Of a DNA stretch of 11,982 nt, positions 1 through 5,640 are shown piece by piece. The position numbers were made by a program, and so were the translations under genes. The stretch is from assembly GCA_030038955.1 (NCBI GenBank), contig JASHQV010000020.1, forward strand, positions 1 to 11,982. The letters are read 5' to 3'. The stretch's first letter is position 1. Every line of letters starts with the position of its first letter. This DNA comes from Solirubrobacteraceae bacterium. GTDB lineage: Bacteria; Actinomycetota; Thermoleophilia; Solirubrobacterales; Solirubrobacteraceae. The notes under the pieces are model-generated. The model saw nothing but the letters and a program-made list of their open reading frames with translations. It did not search any database and was not told where the DNA came from.

Positions 1-151
1 GGACTCACCGATGGAGTGACATCACCACCCCCAAACTAGCACCCCGGCCACAAGGCCCATCCCAGTCAGGCGCGCGATCCAAGTGGGACCGGCCATAAGT
101 GTGGAACACTGCCCGCGCGACGAATATCAGGCGGCAGTGGGAAGGAGCGGA
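1..151. other. upstream flank, no gene seen
   Basis: This short left flank precedes the first gene. The plus frames run into stops at about 17-19 and 37-39, so at most a few C-terminal codons of an upstream gene could lie here. The phosphatase frame stays open back to a GTG at 83, but the codons between 83 and 151 include ATA, AGT, TAT, AGG and GGA. These are rare in the rest of the gene and suggest this part is untranslated leader. I see no convincing promoter. Confidence 0.4.
142..147 (+). promoter_or_regulatory. ribosome binding site deciding the phosphatase start
   Basis: AAGGAG lies four bases before a TTG at 152 in the phosphatase frame. The earlier in-frame starts (GTG at 83, 101 and 137) have no comparable purine-rich box. 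The site therefore favours TTG 152, although the spacing is at the short end of the usual range. Confidence 0.5.
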
Positions 152-1822
152 TTGACCGGGCATACGAGCGCGGTCGACGCCGAGGCTCAGCACAGCGCAG
201 ACGGCCCGACCGGCGCGACAACGAAGCGCGCCCGCGGCCGTCGCAGGCCGCTGCAGCTGTCATTCGTGACGCTGGTCGTCGGCCTGATCATCACCGGCGT
301 GCTGACGGCGGTGACCAGCGTCGTCTATCACCGCAACGAGCACCGGCTGCTGCGACTGCGCGCCCGCGACGCATCGGCGCTGGTGACGACGGCGCTTGCG
401 AGCGTGCAGACGCCGCTGGCCTCAGCGGCCGAGCTGGCCGATGCCACCGGTGGATCTGCAACGCGGTTCCGCGCCTTCGCCGCCGCCTATGTGGGCAGCA
501 GACGCACGTTCGCGTCGATGTCGATCTGGGACCTGCGCGATCCGAACCGTGGCCCGGTCGCAGTCGCCGGCCTGACGCCGCAGCTGGTCGGCAAGCCGAG
601 CGGCGAGCTTGGCTCGTTCTTCGCCCAGGTCGGCCGCTCGTCGACGCTCAGCGTCATCGGACTGCTGAACAGCTCCCGGCCCGGGTTCGGCTACGGCTAC
701 GCCACCAGCCGGACGAGCCGCTATGCGGCCTACGCCGAGTCGTTCCTGCCCGCCAGCCGGTATGCCCCGGTCGGGCGCAACTCGCCGTTCGCGGGGATGC
801 GATACGCCCTGTACTTCGCGCAGCAGCGTCCCCGGGACCTGCTGCTCACGAACGTACGCGTGCTGCCGCTCAGCGGCAGCGTCGTTCAGCGCATCCCGTT
901 CGGCGACAGCGCGTTCGTGCTGGTGATGGCGGCGCCTGGGTCGCTGGCCGGGGCGCTTCCGCAGCAGCTGCCGTGGATCATCGCGGTCGGCGGCGTGTTG
1001 CTGACGCTGGCGGCCGCCGCCGGCACGATGCGTCTGAGCGAGCGTCGGCTGAGCGCCGAGCGGCTGGCGGACGAGCTCGACGAGGTGGCGACCGAGAACC
1101 GCCAGCTATACGCCGAGCAGCGGACGATTGCCCGCACGCTGCAGCACGCGCTGCTGCCCGAGCAGCTGCCACAGCTGGCCGGCGTCGAGAGCGCAGGCGA
1201 GTACCAGGCAGGTGAGCGCAGCGTCGACATCGGCGGCGACTGGTACGACGTGGTCGCGCTGGGCCGGAACGAGCTGCTGCTGGTCGTCGGCGACGTGTCG
1301 GGAAGAGGACTGCGAGCGGGAACGACAATGGCGTCGCTGCGCTTCGCGATCCACGCGTACGCGGCCGAGGAGCACCAGCCGGAGCTGATCCTCCTGAAGC
1401 TGTCGAAGATGCTCAGCCTCAGACGCGAGCGTCAGCTGGCGACGGTGCTGTGCGCTCGCATCGACGTGACCGCACGCCAGGTGACGGTGGCGAGCGCCGG
1501 CCACCTGCCGGCGCTGCTCGTAGCCGGCGGAGAGGCCCGCTACCTCCAGGCGCCGGTTGGCGTGCCGATCGGCGTGGAGCCGTCCGACGGCTACCACTCA
1601 CGGACCGTGAGCGTGCCCGCACGGGCCACGCTGCTGGCCTACACCGACGGTCTCGTCGAGCGTCCCGGCGAGCAGCTGGATGTGGGTCTGGAGCGGCTCC
1701 GCAACGCCGCGTTGCGTATGCAGGCTACGCTTCCTGAGCTGGTCGCTAAGCTCGTCGCCGACCCGGCGGCTGGGGAGGCGAAGGACGACATCGCAATCGT
1801 GGGACTCAGGTGGACGAACTAG
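152..1822 (+). CDS. membrane sensor PP2C/SpoIIE-type serine phosphatase
   Basis: This is a predicted RsbU/RsbP-like phosphatase that dephosphorylates the STAS protein encoded just downstream. Numbering from TTG 152 (556 aa), an Arg-rich cytoplasmic stretch (25-32) leads into a membrane segment at 36-58. An extracytoplasmic region of about 210 residues follows, whose family I cannot name, then a second membrane segment at 273-292 and a short helical, probably coiled-coil, linker. The SpoIIE/PP2C domain runs from about 325 to the end. It carries the QHALLP entry motif near 330, GGDWYD at 361-366, GDVSGRG at 380-386, SAGHLP near 448, TDG with Asp499 and KDD with Asp545/546. All acidic metal-binding positions are present, so it should be active. 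The gene overlaps the STAS gene by 13 bases. A longer GTG start at 83 (579 aa) cannot be excluded. Confidence 0.9.
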   Translation: MTGHTSAVDAEAQHSADGPTGATTKRARGRRRPLQLSFVTLVVGLIITGVLTAVTSVVYHRNEHRLLRLRARDASALVTTALASVQTPLASAAELADATGGSATRFRAFAAAYVGSRRTFASMSIWDLRDPNRGPVAVAGLTPQLVGKPSGELGSFFAQVGRSSTLSVIGLLNSSRPGFGYGYATSRTSRYAAYAESFLPASRYAPVGRNSPFAGMRYALYFAQQRPRDLLLTNVRVLPLSGSVVQRIPFGDSAFVLVMAAPGSLAGALPQQLPWIIAVGGVLLTLAAAAGTMRLSERRLSAERLADELDEVATENRQLYAEQRTIARTLQHALLPEQLPQLAGVESAGEYQAGERSVDIGGDWYDVVALGRNELLLVVGDVSGRGLRAGTTMASLRFAIHAYAAEEHQPELILLKLSKMLSLRRERQLATVLCARIDVTARQVTVASAGHLPALLVAGGEARYLQAPVGVPIGVEPSDGYHSRTVSVPARATLLAYTDGLVERPGEQLDVGLERLRNAALRMQATLPELVAKLVADPAAGEAKDDIAIVGLRWTN

Positions 1823-2130
1823 ACGCGGAATCTCTGCTCAGCGTGGAGGTCGCCACATCTGGCGACGACACGGTAAGCGTTCGCCTGGCGGGTGAGCTCG
1901 ACCTCAGCAACGTCGAGCGGCTCGAGGCAGAGCTTGCTCCGAAGCTGGCGGCACACCCGAGGCAGCTGATCATCGAGGCGCGCGCGCTGGAGTTTGCCGA
2001 CAGCTCGGCGATCGCGCTGTGGCTGCGCTGGGCGGGCGAGGTCGACCACTTCGAGCTCAGGGAGCTGTCGCCGCTGCTGCGCCGCGTGCTCACAGCGATG
2101 GGACTCGACGGCCGTCTGGAGCTGGTGTGA
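1810..2130 (+). CDS. STAS-domain anti-sigma factor antagonist (RsbV/SpoIIAA-like)
   Basis: This 106-residue protein is the full length expected for a single-domain anti-anti-sigma factor. The N-terminal strands (VRLAGELDLSN, residues 24-34) and the helix-proximal motif FADSSAIAL (62-70) match the STAS fold. Ser65/Ser66 after Asp64 is the position phosphorylated by the cognate kinase in this family. The usual DSSG is DSSA here. Unphosphorylated protein is expected to bind the kinase encoded next and free a sigma factor. It starts at GTG 1810 inside the phosphatase gene (13-base overlap) and its stop overlaps the next start in GTGTGA. This implies translational coupling and one transcript. Confidence 0.9.
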   Translation: MDELDAESLLSVEVATSGDDTVSVRLAGELDLSNVERLEAELAPKLAAHPRQLIIEARALEFADSSAIALWLRWAGEVDHFELRELSPLLRRVLTAMGLDGRLELV

Positions 2131-2660
2131 AGCTGACCCGCACGTTCCCCGCTGAGCCGCAGTCGGTGGCCGCGGCTCGGCGCTTCGCCACCGGCCTGCT
2201 GGCCGATGACTCGGCCGGGCTGCGCGATGCGGTCGAGCTGATGGTCTCCGAGCTGGCCACCAACTGCATCCGGCACGTGAACGCCAGCTTCGAGGTGAGC
2301 GTCGAGCACTCGGGGGAGTCACTGCACGTGGAGGTTCGCGATCAGGGCGCGGGGCGTCCGGTGATGCGCTCGCCCTCGCCTGACGACCTCACCGGCCGGG
2401 GGCTGCGAATCGTCGACCTGCTGGCGGCACGGTGGGGCGTTCGCTACGACGCCGATGCCGGCAAGACCGTCTGGTTCACGCTCGTCGCACCCCGCCCGGC
2501 TGAGGCCGGTGAGACGGTCGAGGCGCACATGATCCAGCGTCGCCGCTCGCCTGCGCGACGCGGTGGGACCGCGACGCGGCGCGGTGGGACGTCGACGCGC
2601 AGCGTCCGGAGCCGGGCGCTCGCGAGGCGAGCGCTCTGGCCCGAATGCGTCCGCAGCTGA
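2127..2660 (+). CDS. RsbW/SpoIIAB-like anti-sigma factor serine kinase (HATPase_c)
   Basis: This is a GHKL-fold ATPase predicted to phosphorylate the STAS partner and to sequester a sigma factor. The start is GTG 2127, which overlaps the STAS stop by four bases; the frame is open further upstream but that part lies inside the STAS gene. The N box is at 37-50 (ELMVSELATN with Asn46), the G1 box at 71-76 (RDQGAG) and the G2 box at 90-94 (GRGLR), so all ATP-binding motifs are intact. The kinase fold ends near residue 125. An extra tail of about 50 residues (127-177) is very rich in Arg and contains a 7-residue tandem repeat (RRGGTAT, RRGGTST). The gene ends one base before the stop of the convergent cyclase gene. 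No sigma factor gene lies in the window, so the target is unknown. Confidence 0.88.
   Translation: MKLTRTFPAEPQSVAAARRFATGLLADDSAGLRDAVELMVSELATNCIRHVNASFEVSVEHSGESLHVEVRDQGAGRPVMRSPSPDDLTGRGLRIVDLLAARWGVRYDADAGKTVWFTLVAPRPAEAGETVEAHMIQRRRSPARRGGTATRRGGTSTRSVRSRALARRALWPECVRS
2560..2601 (+). repeat. 21-bp tandem repeat in the kinase tail
   Basis: GCGGTGGGAC recurs at 2560 and 2581, a 21-base period that stays in frame and encodes two RRGGT(A/S)T heptads in the Arg-rich tail of the kinase. Only two copies are visible and they are imperfect. Confidence 0.5.
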
Positions 2661-2661
2661 C

Positions 2662-3432
2662 CTAGGCAGCGCGACGCTCGCGCGCGCCCGGGCGGGCGCG
2701 CTTGGCAGCGAACAGCCGCTGGTCGGCGACGTGCAGGAGGCGCTCGACGCTGTCGCCGTCGCGAGGGAACAGCGCAACGCCGACGCCGGCCCGCAGGAGA
2801 TCGACGCCGGCGCTGCCACGGGCGACCGCACGGCTGATCCGGGCCGCCAGCTGGGAGGTGCCGGCCGGGTCCGTCCCGGGTGCCAGCACGCAGAACTCGT
2901 CGCCGCCGAGCCGCGCCACGGTGTCCTGGGCGCGCAGCGCGCGCACCAGCGATTCGGCGACATCGCAAAGCAGCTCGTCGCCGGCGTCGTGCCCGAAGCG
3001 ATCGTTGAGCGTCTTGAAGCCATCGAGGTCGATCATCACCAGCGCGAAGCTGCGGCGCTCCCGCAGGTGGCGGACGATCTCGTACTCGGCCCGCGAGAAC
3101 AGCGAACGGCGGTTCTCGAGCCCGGTCAGCGGATCGGTGAAGGCGGCCGTCAGCAGCTCGCGTCGCTCGCGCCGAAGCACCGCGCGCTCCCGCGCCAGCG
3201 CCACCGCGCTGAGCGCAGGGACGAGCACGACCAGCCACAGCGAGTGCCCGCGGGTGAGGATCACGAGTGCGGCAGTGACCAGCGCCAGCATGACGAGCCG
3301 GGCGAACGCCCAGCCGCGCGCGGCCGACTCGTGCGAGCTGCGGGCGTCCCGGACGCGCGGCAGCTGGCGATCGCGACTGGCTCGGCCCACGCATGCAGTT
3401 TCGCGACCGAGACGGACGCGTGTGCACGGCAT
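2662..3432 (-). CDS. small membrane-bound GGDEF diguanylate cyclase
   Basis: This 256-residue protein is predicted to make cyclic di-GMP from two GTP at the inner face of the membrane. Two closely spaced hydrophobic segments (about 42-60 and 64-81) are followed by a short charged helix and a complete GGDEF domain (about 95-245). The domain opens with DPLTGLENRR (100-109), followed by IDLDGFK (134-140), NDRFGHDAGD (143-152) and the signature GGDEF at 176-180. RAQD at 167-170 lies exactly five residues before the signature and fits the RxxD inhibitory site, so product inhibition is likely. No sensor domain is visible. The ATG at 3432 is chosen because the frame upstream overlaps the thioesterase gene; its ribosome site is weak and a GTG a few codons later is possible. 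It sits 31 bases after the thioesterase stop, probably co-transcribed. Confidence 0.87.
   Translation of the reverse strand: MPCTRVRLGRETACVGRASRDRQLPRVRDARSSHESAARGWAFARLVMLALVTAALVILTRGHSLWLVVLVPALSAVALARERAVLRRERRELLTAAFTDPLTGLENRRSLFSRAEYEIVRHLRERRSFALVMIDLDGFKTLNDRFGHDAGDELLCDVAESLVRALRAQDTVARLGGDEFCVLAPGTDPAGTSQLAARISRAVARGSAGVDLLRAGVGVALFPRDGDSVERLLHVADQRLFAAKRARPGARERRAA
2682..2701. terminator. GC hairpin after the partner-switching operon, inside the cyclase gene
   Basis: Eight bases (2682-2689) pair perfectly with 2694-2701 around a GGGC loop. The hairpin starts 21 bases after the kinase stop. No T tract follows, as is common in GC-rich actinobacteria. Because the convergent cyclase gene ends at 2662, the hairpin is encoded inside its last codons. 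A role as terminator is inferred from structure and position. Confidence 0.4.
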
Positions 3433-3463
3433 TCCCGCAGCGTGCGAGATTTGCCGGCGCCGC

Positions 3464-4201
3464 TCACGCCTCGCTGCGCAGCAGTACCGACGCGTGCACC
3501 TCGCCGTCCGCCCCGGTGATCCAGCGCCGCTTGCCGCTGACCAGGATCCGCTTGTCGCCCGGCTGAGCTGCGCTGCGATACTCGATCTCGACGTCGATCC
3601 GCTCGGGATCCGGGCCGGCCAGCAGCTCCTCTTCGAGCGGCTGCCAGTAGGCGGCGTTGTTGACGTGGTCAGCGAGATCGCAGTCGGTGAAGCGAAACCG
3701 CCAGCTTTGGTGAGCGGCGACGGGCGGCGGCGGCGGATGCCTGAGCCGCGCCGAGATCCGACGGTCGTGACCGAGCGGACCGTAGACGCTGAGCTCGCCG
3801 TCAGTGAGCGGCGTCGGCCGGCGGAGATCCGCGTCGAGGTGTACCCACAGCGACACCGCCTCGACCGTCGGCGTGTCGTCTCCGAGCGGCGCGATCGTCG
3901 TCCGGCGCTCGGCCCACATGCGCCCGATGCCGCTGCAGAAGGTGCTCGCGAGGCAGCGCTCGGCGAAGCGGGGAAAGCGCTCGACGCACATCCGCGTGCG
4001 GCGCACGACCCACACCGCCGCACCTTCCAGGCCCGCGTCCTCGACGTCGCCGTAGGCCACGTCCTGGAGCCAACGGGCCAGCGCGTCGAGGCGAATCCGT
4101 CCCGACGGCGCACAGTCGGCCAGCCCGGGGCGCATCGGCTGCACGAACACCCGGCCTCCCCCGGGCGGGCGCATCAGCTCATCATCGTCGGCGAGCTTCA
4201 T
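3464..4201 (-). CDS. acyl-ACP thioesterase-like double-hotdog protein
   Basis: This 245-residue protein resembles the bacterial FatA/FatB-type acyl-ACP thioesterase family, which releases fatty acids from acyl carrier protein. The N-terminal hotdog half covers about 15-145, with helix motif RLDALARWLQDVAYGD at 37-52. The second half covers about 160-245 and contains FTDCDLADHVNNAAYW at 171-186. Asp175 and His179 match the plant-type active-site motif, but the usual Asn between them is Ala177. The Glu-Cys pair expected after the YR of the following strand reads SAA (210-212). Substrate and even catalysis are therefore uncertain. The ATG at 4201 is supported by a TANNNT element seven bases upstream. 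The gene follows the phosphate transporter by 71 bases on the same strand. Confidence 0.78.
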   Translation of the reverse strand: MKLADDDELMRPPGGGRVFVQPMRPGLADCAPSGRIRLDALARWLQDVAYGDVEDAGLEGAAVWVVRRTRMCVERFPRFAERCLASTFCSGIGRMWAERRTTIAPLGDDTPTVEAVSLWVHLDADLRRPTPLTDGELSVYGPLGHDRRISARLRHPPPPPVAAHQSWRFRFTDCDLADHVNNAAYWQPLEEELLAGPDPERIDVEIEYRSAAQPGDKRILVSGKRRWITGADGEVHASVLLRSEA

Positions 4202-4208
4202 TGCCTGG

Positions 4209-4214
4209 AATCTA
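4209..4214 (-). promoter_or_regulatory. TANNNT -10 element of the thioesterase gene
   Basis: Read on the minus strand this is TAGATT, followed by seven bases and then the ATG at 4201. This spacing puts the transcription start at or next to the start codon, as in leaderless transcripts. No Shine-Dalgarno box at the usual distance competes with this reading. No good -35 box is seen. Confidence 0.5.
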
Positions 4215-4272
4215 CGGCTCGCGAGCTTTCGGGAGACGGGCGCGGGCTTCCAAGGAGACGGTTCGGGAGCCC

Positions 4273-5379
4273 TCAGGAGGCGGGTGCGGCCGCCGGCGGC
4301 TGCTGCTGCAGGCGCCTGACCAGCAGCGCCGTGCCGGCGCACAGCAGCAGCGCGCTGATCACCACCGGCCCGGTCACGCCGGAGCCGAACAGCGACGACA
4401 GCCCGTACACGATCGCGCTGAGTGCGGCGGCAGCCGGCAGCGTCAGCAGCCACGCCCGGACGATCTCACCGGCGACGCCCCAGCGGACCGCGGAGACGCG
4501 CTTGGCGGCGCCGGCGCCCATCACCGCGCCGGAGATCACGTGCGTGGTCGACAGCGGATAGCCGACGCTCGAGGCCGCGAGGATGACCGCGGCCGCGGCT
4601 CCCTGGGCGGCGAACCCCTGGGCCGGATCCATCTTGATGATTCGCGTTCCCATCGTCTTGATGATGCGCCAGCCGCCACTGAACGTGCCGAGGCCGATCG
4701 CACTGGCGCTGACCACGATCACCCACACTGGCACGTGGAAGTGATGCGGCGAGATGTGGCCGCTCGCGACCAGTGCCAGCGCGATCACCCCCATCGTCTT
4801 CTGGGCGTCATTGGTGCCGTGCGACAGCGCCAGCGCGCCGCCGCTGAGCAGCTGGGCGAGCCGGAAGCCATGGCTGACCGGTCCGGGACGCCTGCGCGCA
4901 AACGCCAGGTAGATCAGCACGATCGCCAGGCCGGCGACGGCGAACGCGAGGCAGGGCGCGATGATCGCCGGGAAGATCAGCTTCGTGAACAGGCCGCTGG
5001 CCGACACGAAGGCGGCGCCACGCGAGGCCAGCACCGCGCCGACGAGGCCGCCGATCAGCGCGTGCGACGAGCTCGACGGCAGGCCGTAGTACCACGTGAT
5101 CAGGTTCCAGACGATCGCGCCGACGAGTGCGGCGAACACGACCGAGCCGGTCACGGCGCCTGTCGAGACGAACCCCTTGCCGACCGTGTCGGCCACCTTC
5201 AGCGATAGGAACGCGCCGACAAAGTTGAGCACCGCCGCCCCGGCCACCGCCAGGCGGGGGCGCACCGCACGGGTCGAGATCGAGGTTGCGACTGCGGTGG
5301 CTGTGTCGTGGAAGCCGTTGGTGAAATCGAACACCAGGGCGGTGACGATCACGATCACGAGGAGGACGTCGGAGCTCAT
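4273..5379 (-). CDS. pit: PiT-family low-affinity inorganic phosphate transporter
   Basis: This 368-residue integral membrane protein is predicted to import phosphate (as metal-phosphate) driven by the proton gradient. It contains the two inverted PHO4 signature repeats of the family: DFTNGFHDTATAVATS at 18-33 and SHGTNDAQKTMG at 186-197. It also has the paired re-entrant motifs GLPSSSSHALIGGL at 99-112 and YPLSTTHVISGAVMG at 274-288. Hydrophobic segments fill most of the chain and the central loop (about 160-185) is short, as in other compact bacterial PiT proteins. The ATG at 5379 gives a first membrane helix beginning directly at residue 5. No PhoU-like gene is next to it. No Pho-box-like direct repeats were recognised upstream. 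Confidence 0.93.
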   Translation of the reverse strand: MSSDVLLVIVIVTALVFDFTNGFHDTATAVATSISTRAVRPRLAVAGAAVLNFVGAFLSLKVADTVGKGFVSTGAVTGSVVFAALVGAIVWNLITWYYGLPSSSSHALIGGLVGAVLASRGAAFVSASGLFTKLIFPAIIAPCLAFAVAGLAIVLIYLAFARRRPGPVSHGFRLAQLLSGGALALSHGTNDAQKTMGVIALALVASGHISPHHFHVPVWVIVVSASAIGLGTFSGGWRIIKTMGTRIIKMDPAQGFAAQGAAAAVILAASSVGYPLSTTHVISGAVMGAGAAKRVSAVRWGVAGEIVRAWLLTLPAAAALSAIVYGLSSLFGSGVTGPVVISALLLCAGTALLVRRLQQQPPAAAPAS

Positions 5380-5421
5380 CTGTGCAGGTCTCGACCGGGC
5401 GCCAGGCGGAGCCGCGGTGGC

Positions 5422-5427
5422 AGACTA
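5422..5427 (-). promoter_or_regulatory. possible -10 element for the phosphate transporter
   Basis: On the minus strand this reads TAGTCT, 42 bases before the transporter ATG. It fits the TANNNT pattern but has no clear -35 partner. The assignment rests on position only. Confidence 0.25.
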
Positions 5428-5557
5428 CATCGGCGGCCGGAGAGGCCCGATCCGCGATCGCCGAGATCCAACCCGTCAGCTTCGGTCGGGTCGATCTCGC
5501 CGGGCCACGTCGCCCCGGTCAGCGGGACGACGTTCGGCCAGGCCGTCCCGGAAGGCA

Positions 5558-5563
5558 TACTAT
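5558..5563 (+). promoter_or_regulatory. candidate sqdB -10 element
   Basis: TACTAT lies in the only clearly AT-rich stretch of this spacer (CATACTATTAAGAACT). A start about seven bases later would give a leader of roughly 70 bases before the GTG at 5641. A TTCGGC at 5533-5538 could be a poor -35 at a long 19-base spacing. Confidence 0.4.
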
Positions 5564-5573
5564 TAAGAACTCG

Positions 5574-5623
5574 TGAGGTCTGCTACGGGCGCGCCCGTGG
5601 GGAACCCGTGCCTCAACACCCCC
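5574..5623 (+). ncRNA. possible structured 5' leader of sqdB
   Basis: Several complementary blocks lie in this leader. TGAGG (5574-5578) pairs with CCTCA (5611-5615). ACGGG (5585-5589) can pair with CCCGT at either 5594-5598 or 5605-5609. GGGG (5599-5602) can pair with CCCC (5619-5622) in an arrangement that crosses the outer stem, as in an H-type pseudoknot. I do not recognise a known riboswitch class. In GC-rich DNA short helices arise often by chance, so this is a candidate only. Confidence 0.25.
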
Positions 5624-5631
5624 GACAATCT

Positions 5632-5635
5632 GGAG
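5632..5635 (+). promoter_or_regulatory. sqdB ribosome binding site
   Basis: GGAG is followed by five bases and the GTG at 5641. This spacing and the start of the Rossmann motif right after it fix the start codon, although the frame is open much further upstream. Confidence 0.6.
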
Positions 5636-5640
5636 TACCT

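Larger units (their letters stand above)
5380..5640. other. divergent intergenic region between pit and sqdB
   Basis: This 261-base spacer separates two divergent genes. It contains a possible minus-strand -10 (5422-5427), a small inverted repeat CGATC-CGC-GATCG at 5448-5460, an AT-rich island at 5556-5572 that looks like the sqdB promoter, and a foldable leader at 5570-5640. I find no small ORF in it with convincing coding character. Confidence 0.5.

Noticed and set aside
3261..3467. 68-codon minus frame starting in GTGA at the thioesterase stop
   Set aside because: The overlap looks like translational coupling, but the frame ends inside the cyclase gene, differs from the GGDEF frame and has no motif.
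2662..4113. Longer start for the cyclase giving 483 residues
   Set aside because: The extra 227 residues lie inside the thioesterase gene in another frame and are Arg/Ser-rich without domain features. The GGDEF protein is complete from ATG 3432.
3464..4453. Longer start for the thioesterase giving 329 residues
   Set aside because: The added 84 residues overlap the end of the transporter gene in another frame. ATG 4201 has a well-placed -10 element and matches the domain start.
2702..4561. 619-codon open frame on the plus strand
   Set aside because: It runs across the antisense of three genes (cyclase, thioesterase, transporter), ignores their boundaries and is Ser/Arg-rich without motifs.
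5574..5623. Known riboswitch (SAM, cobalamin, c-di-AMP types) before sqdB
   Set aside because: I could not match the conserved core of any of these classes, so it is kept only as an unassigned structured leader.
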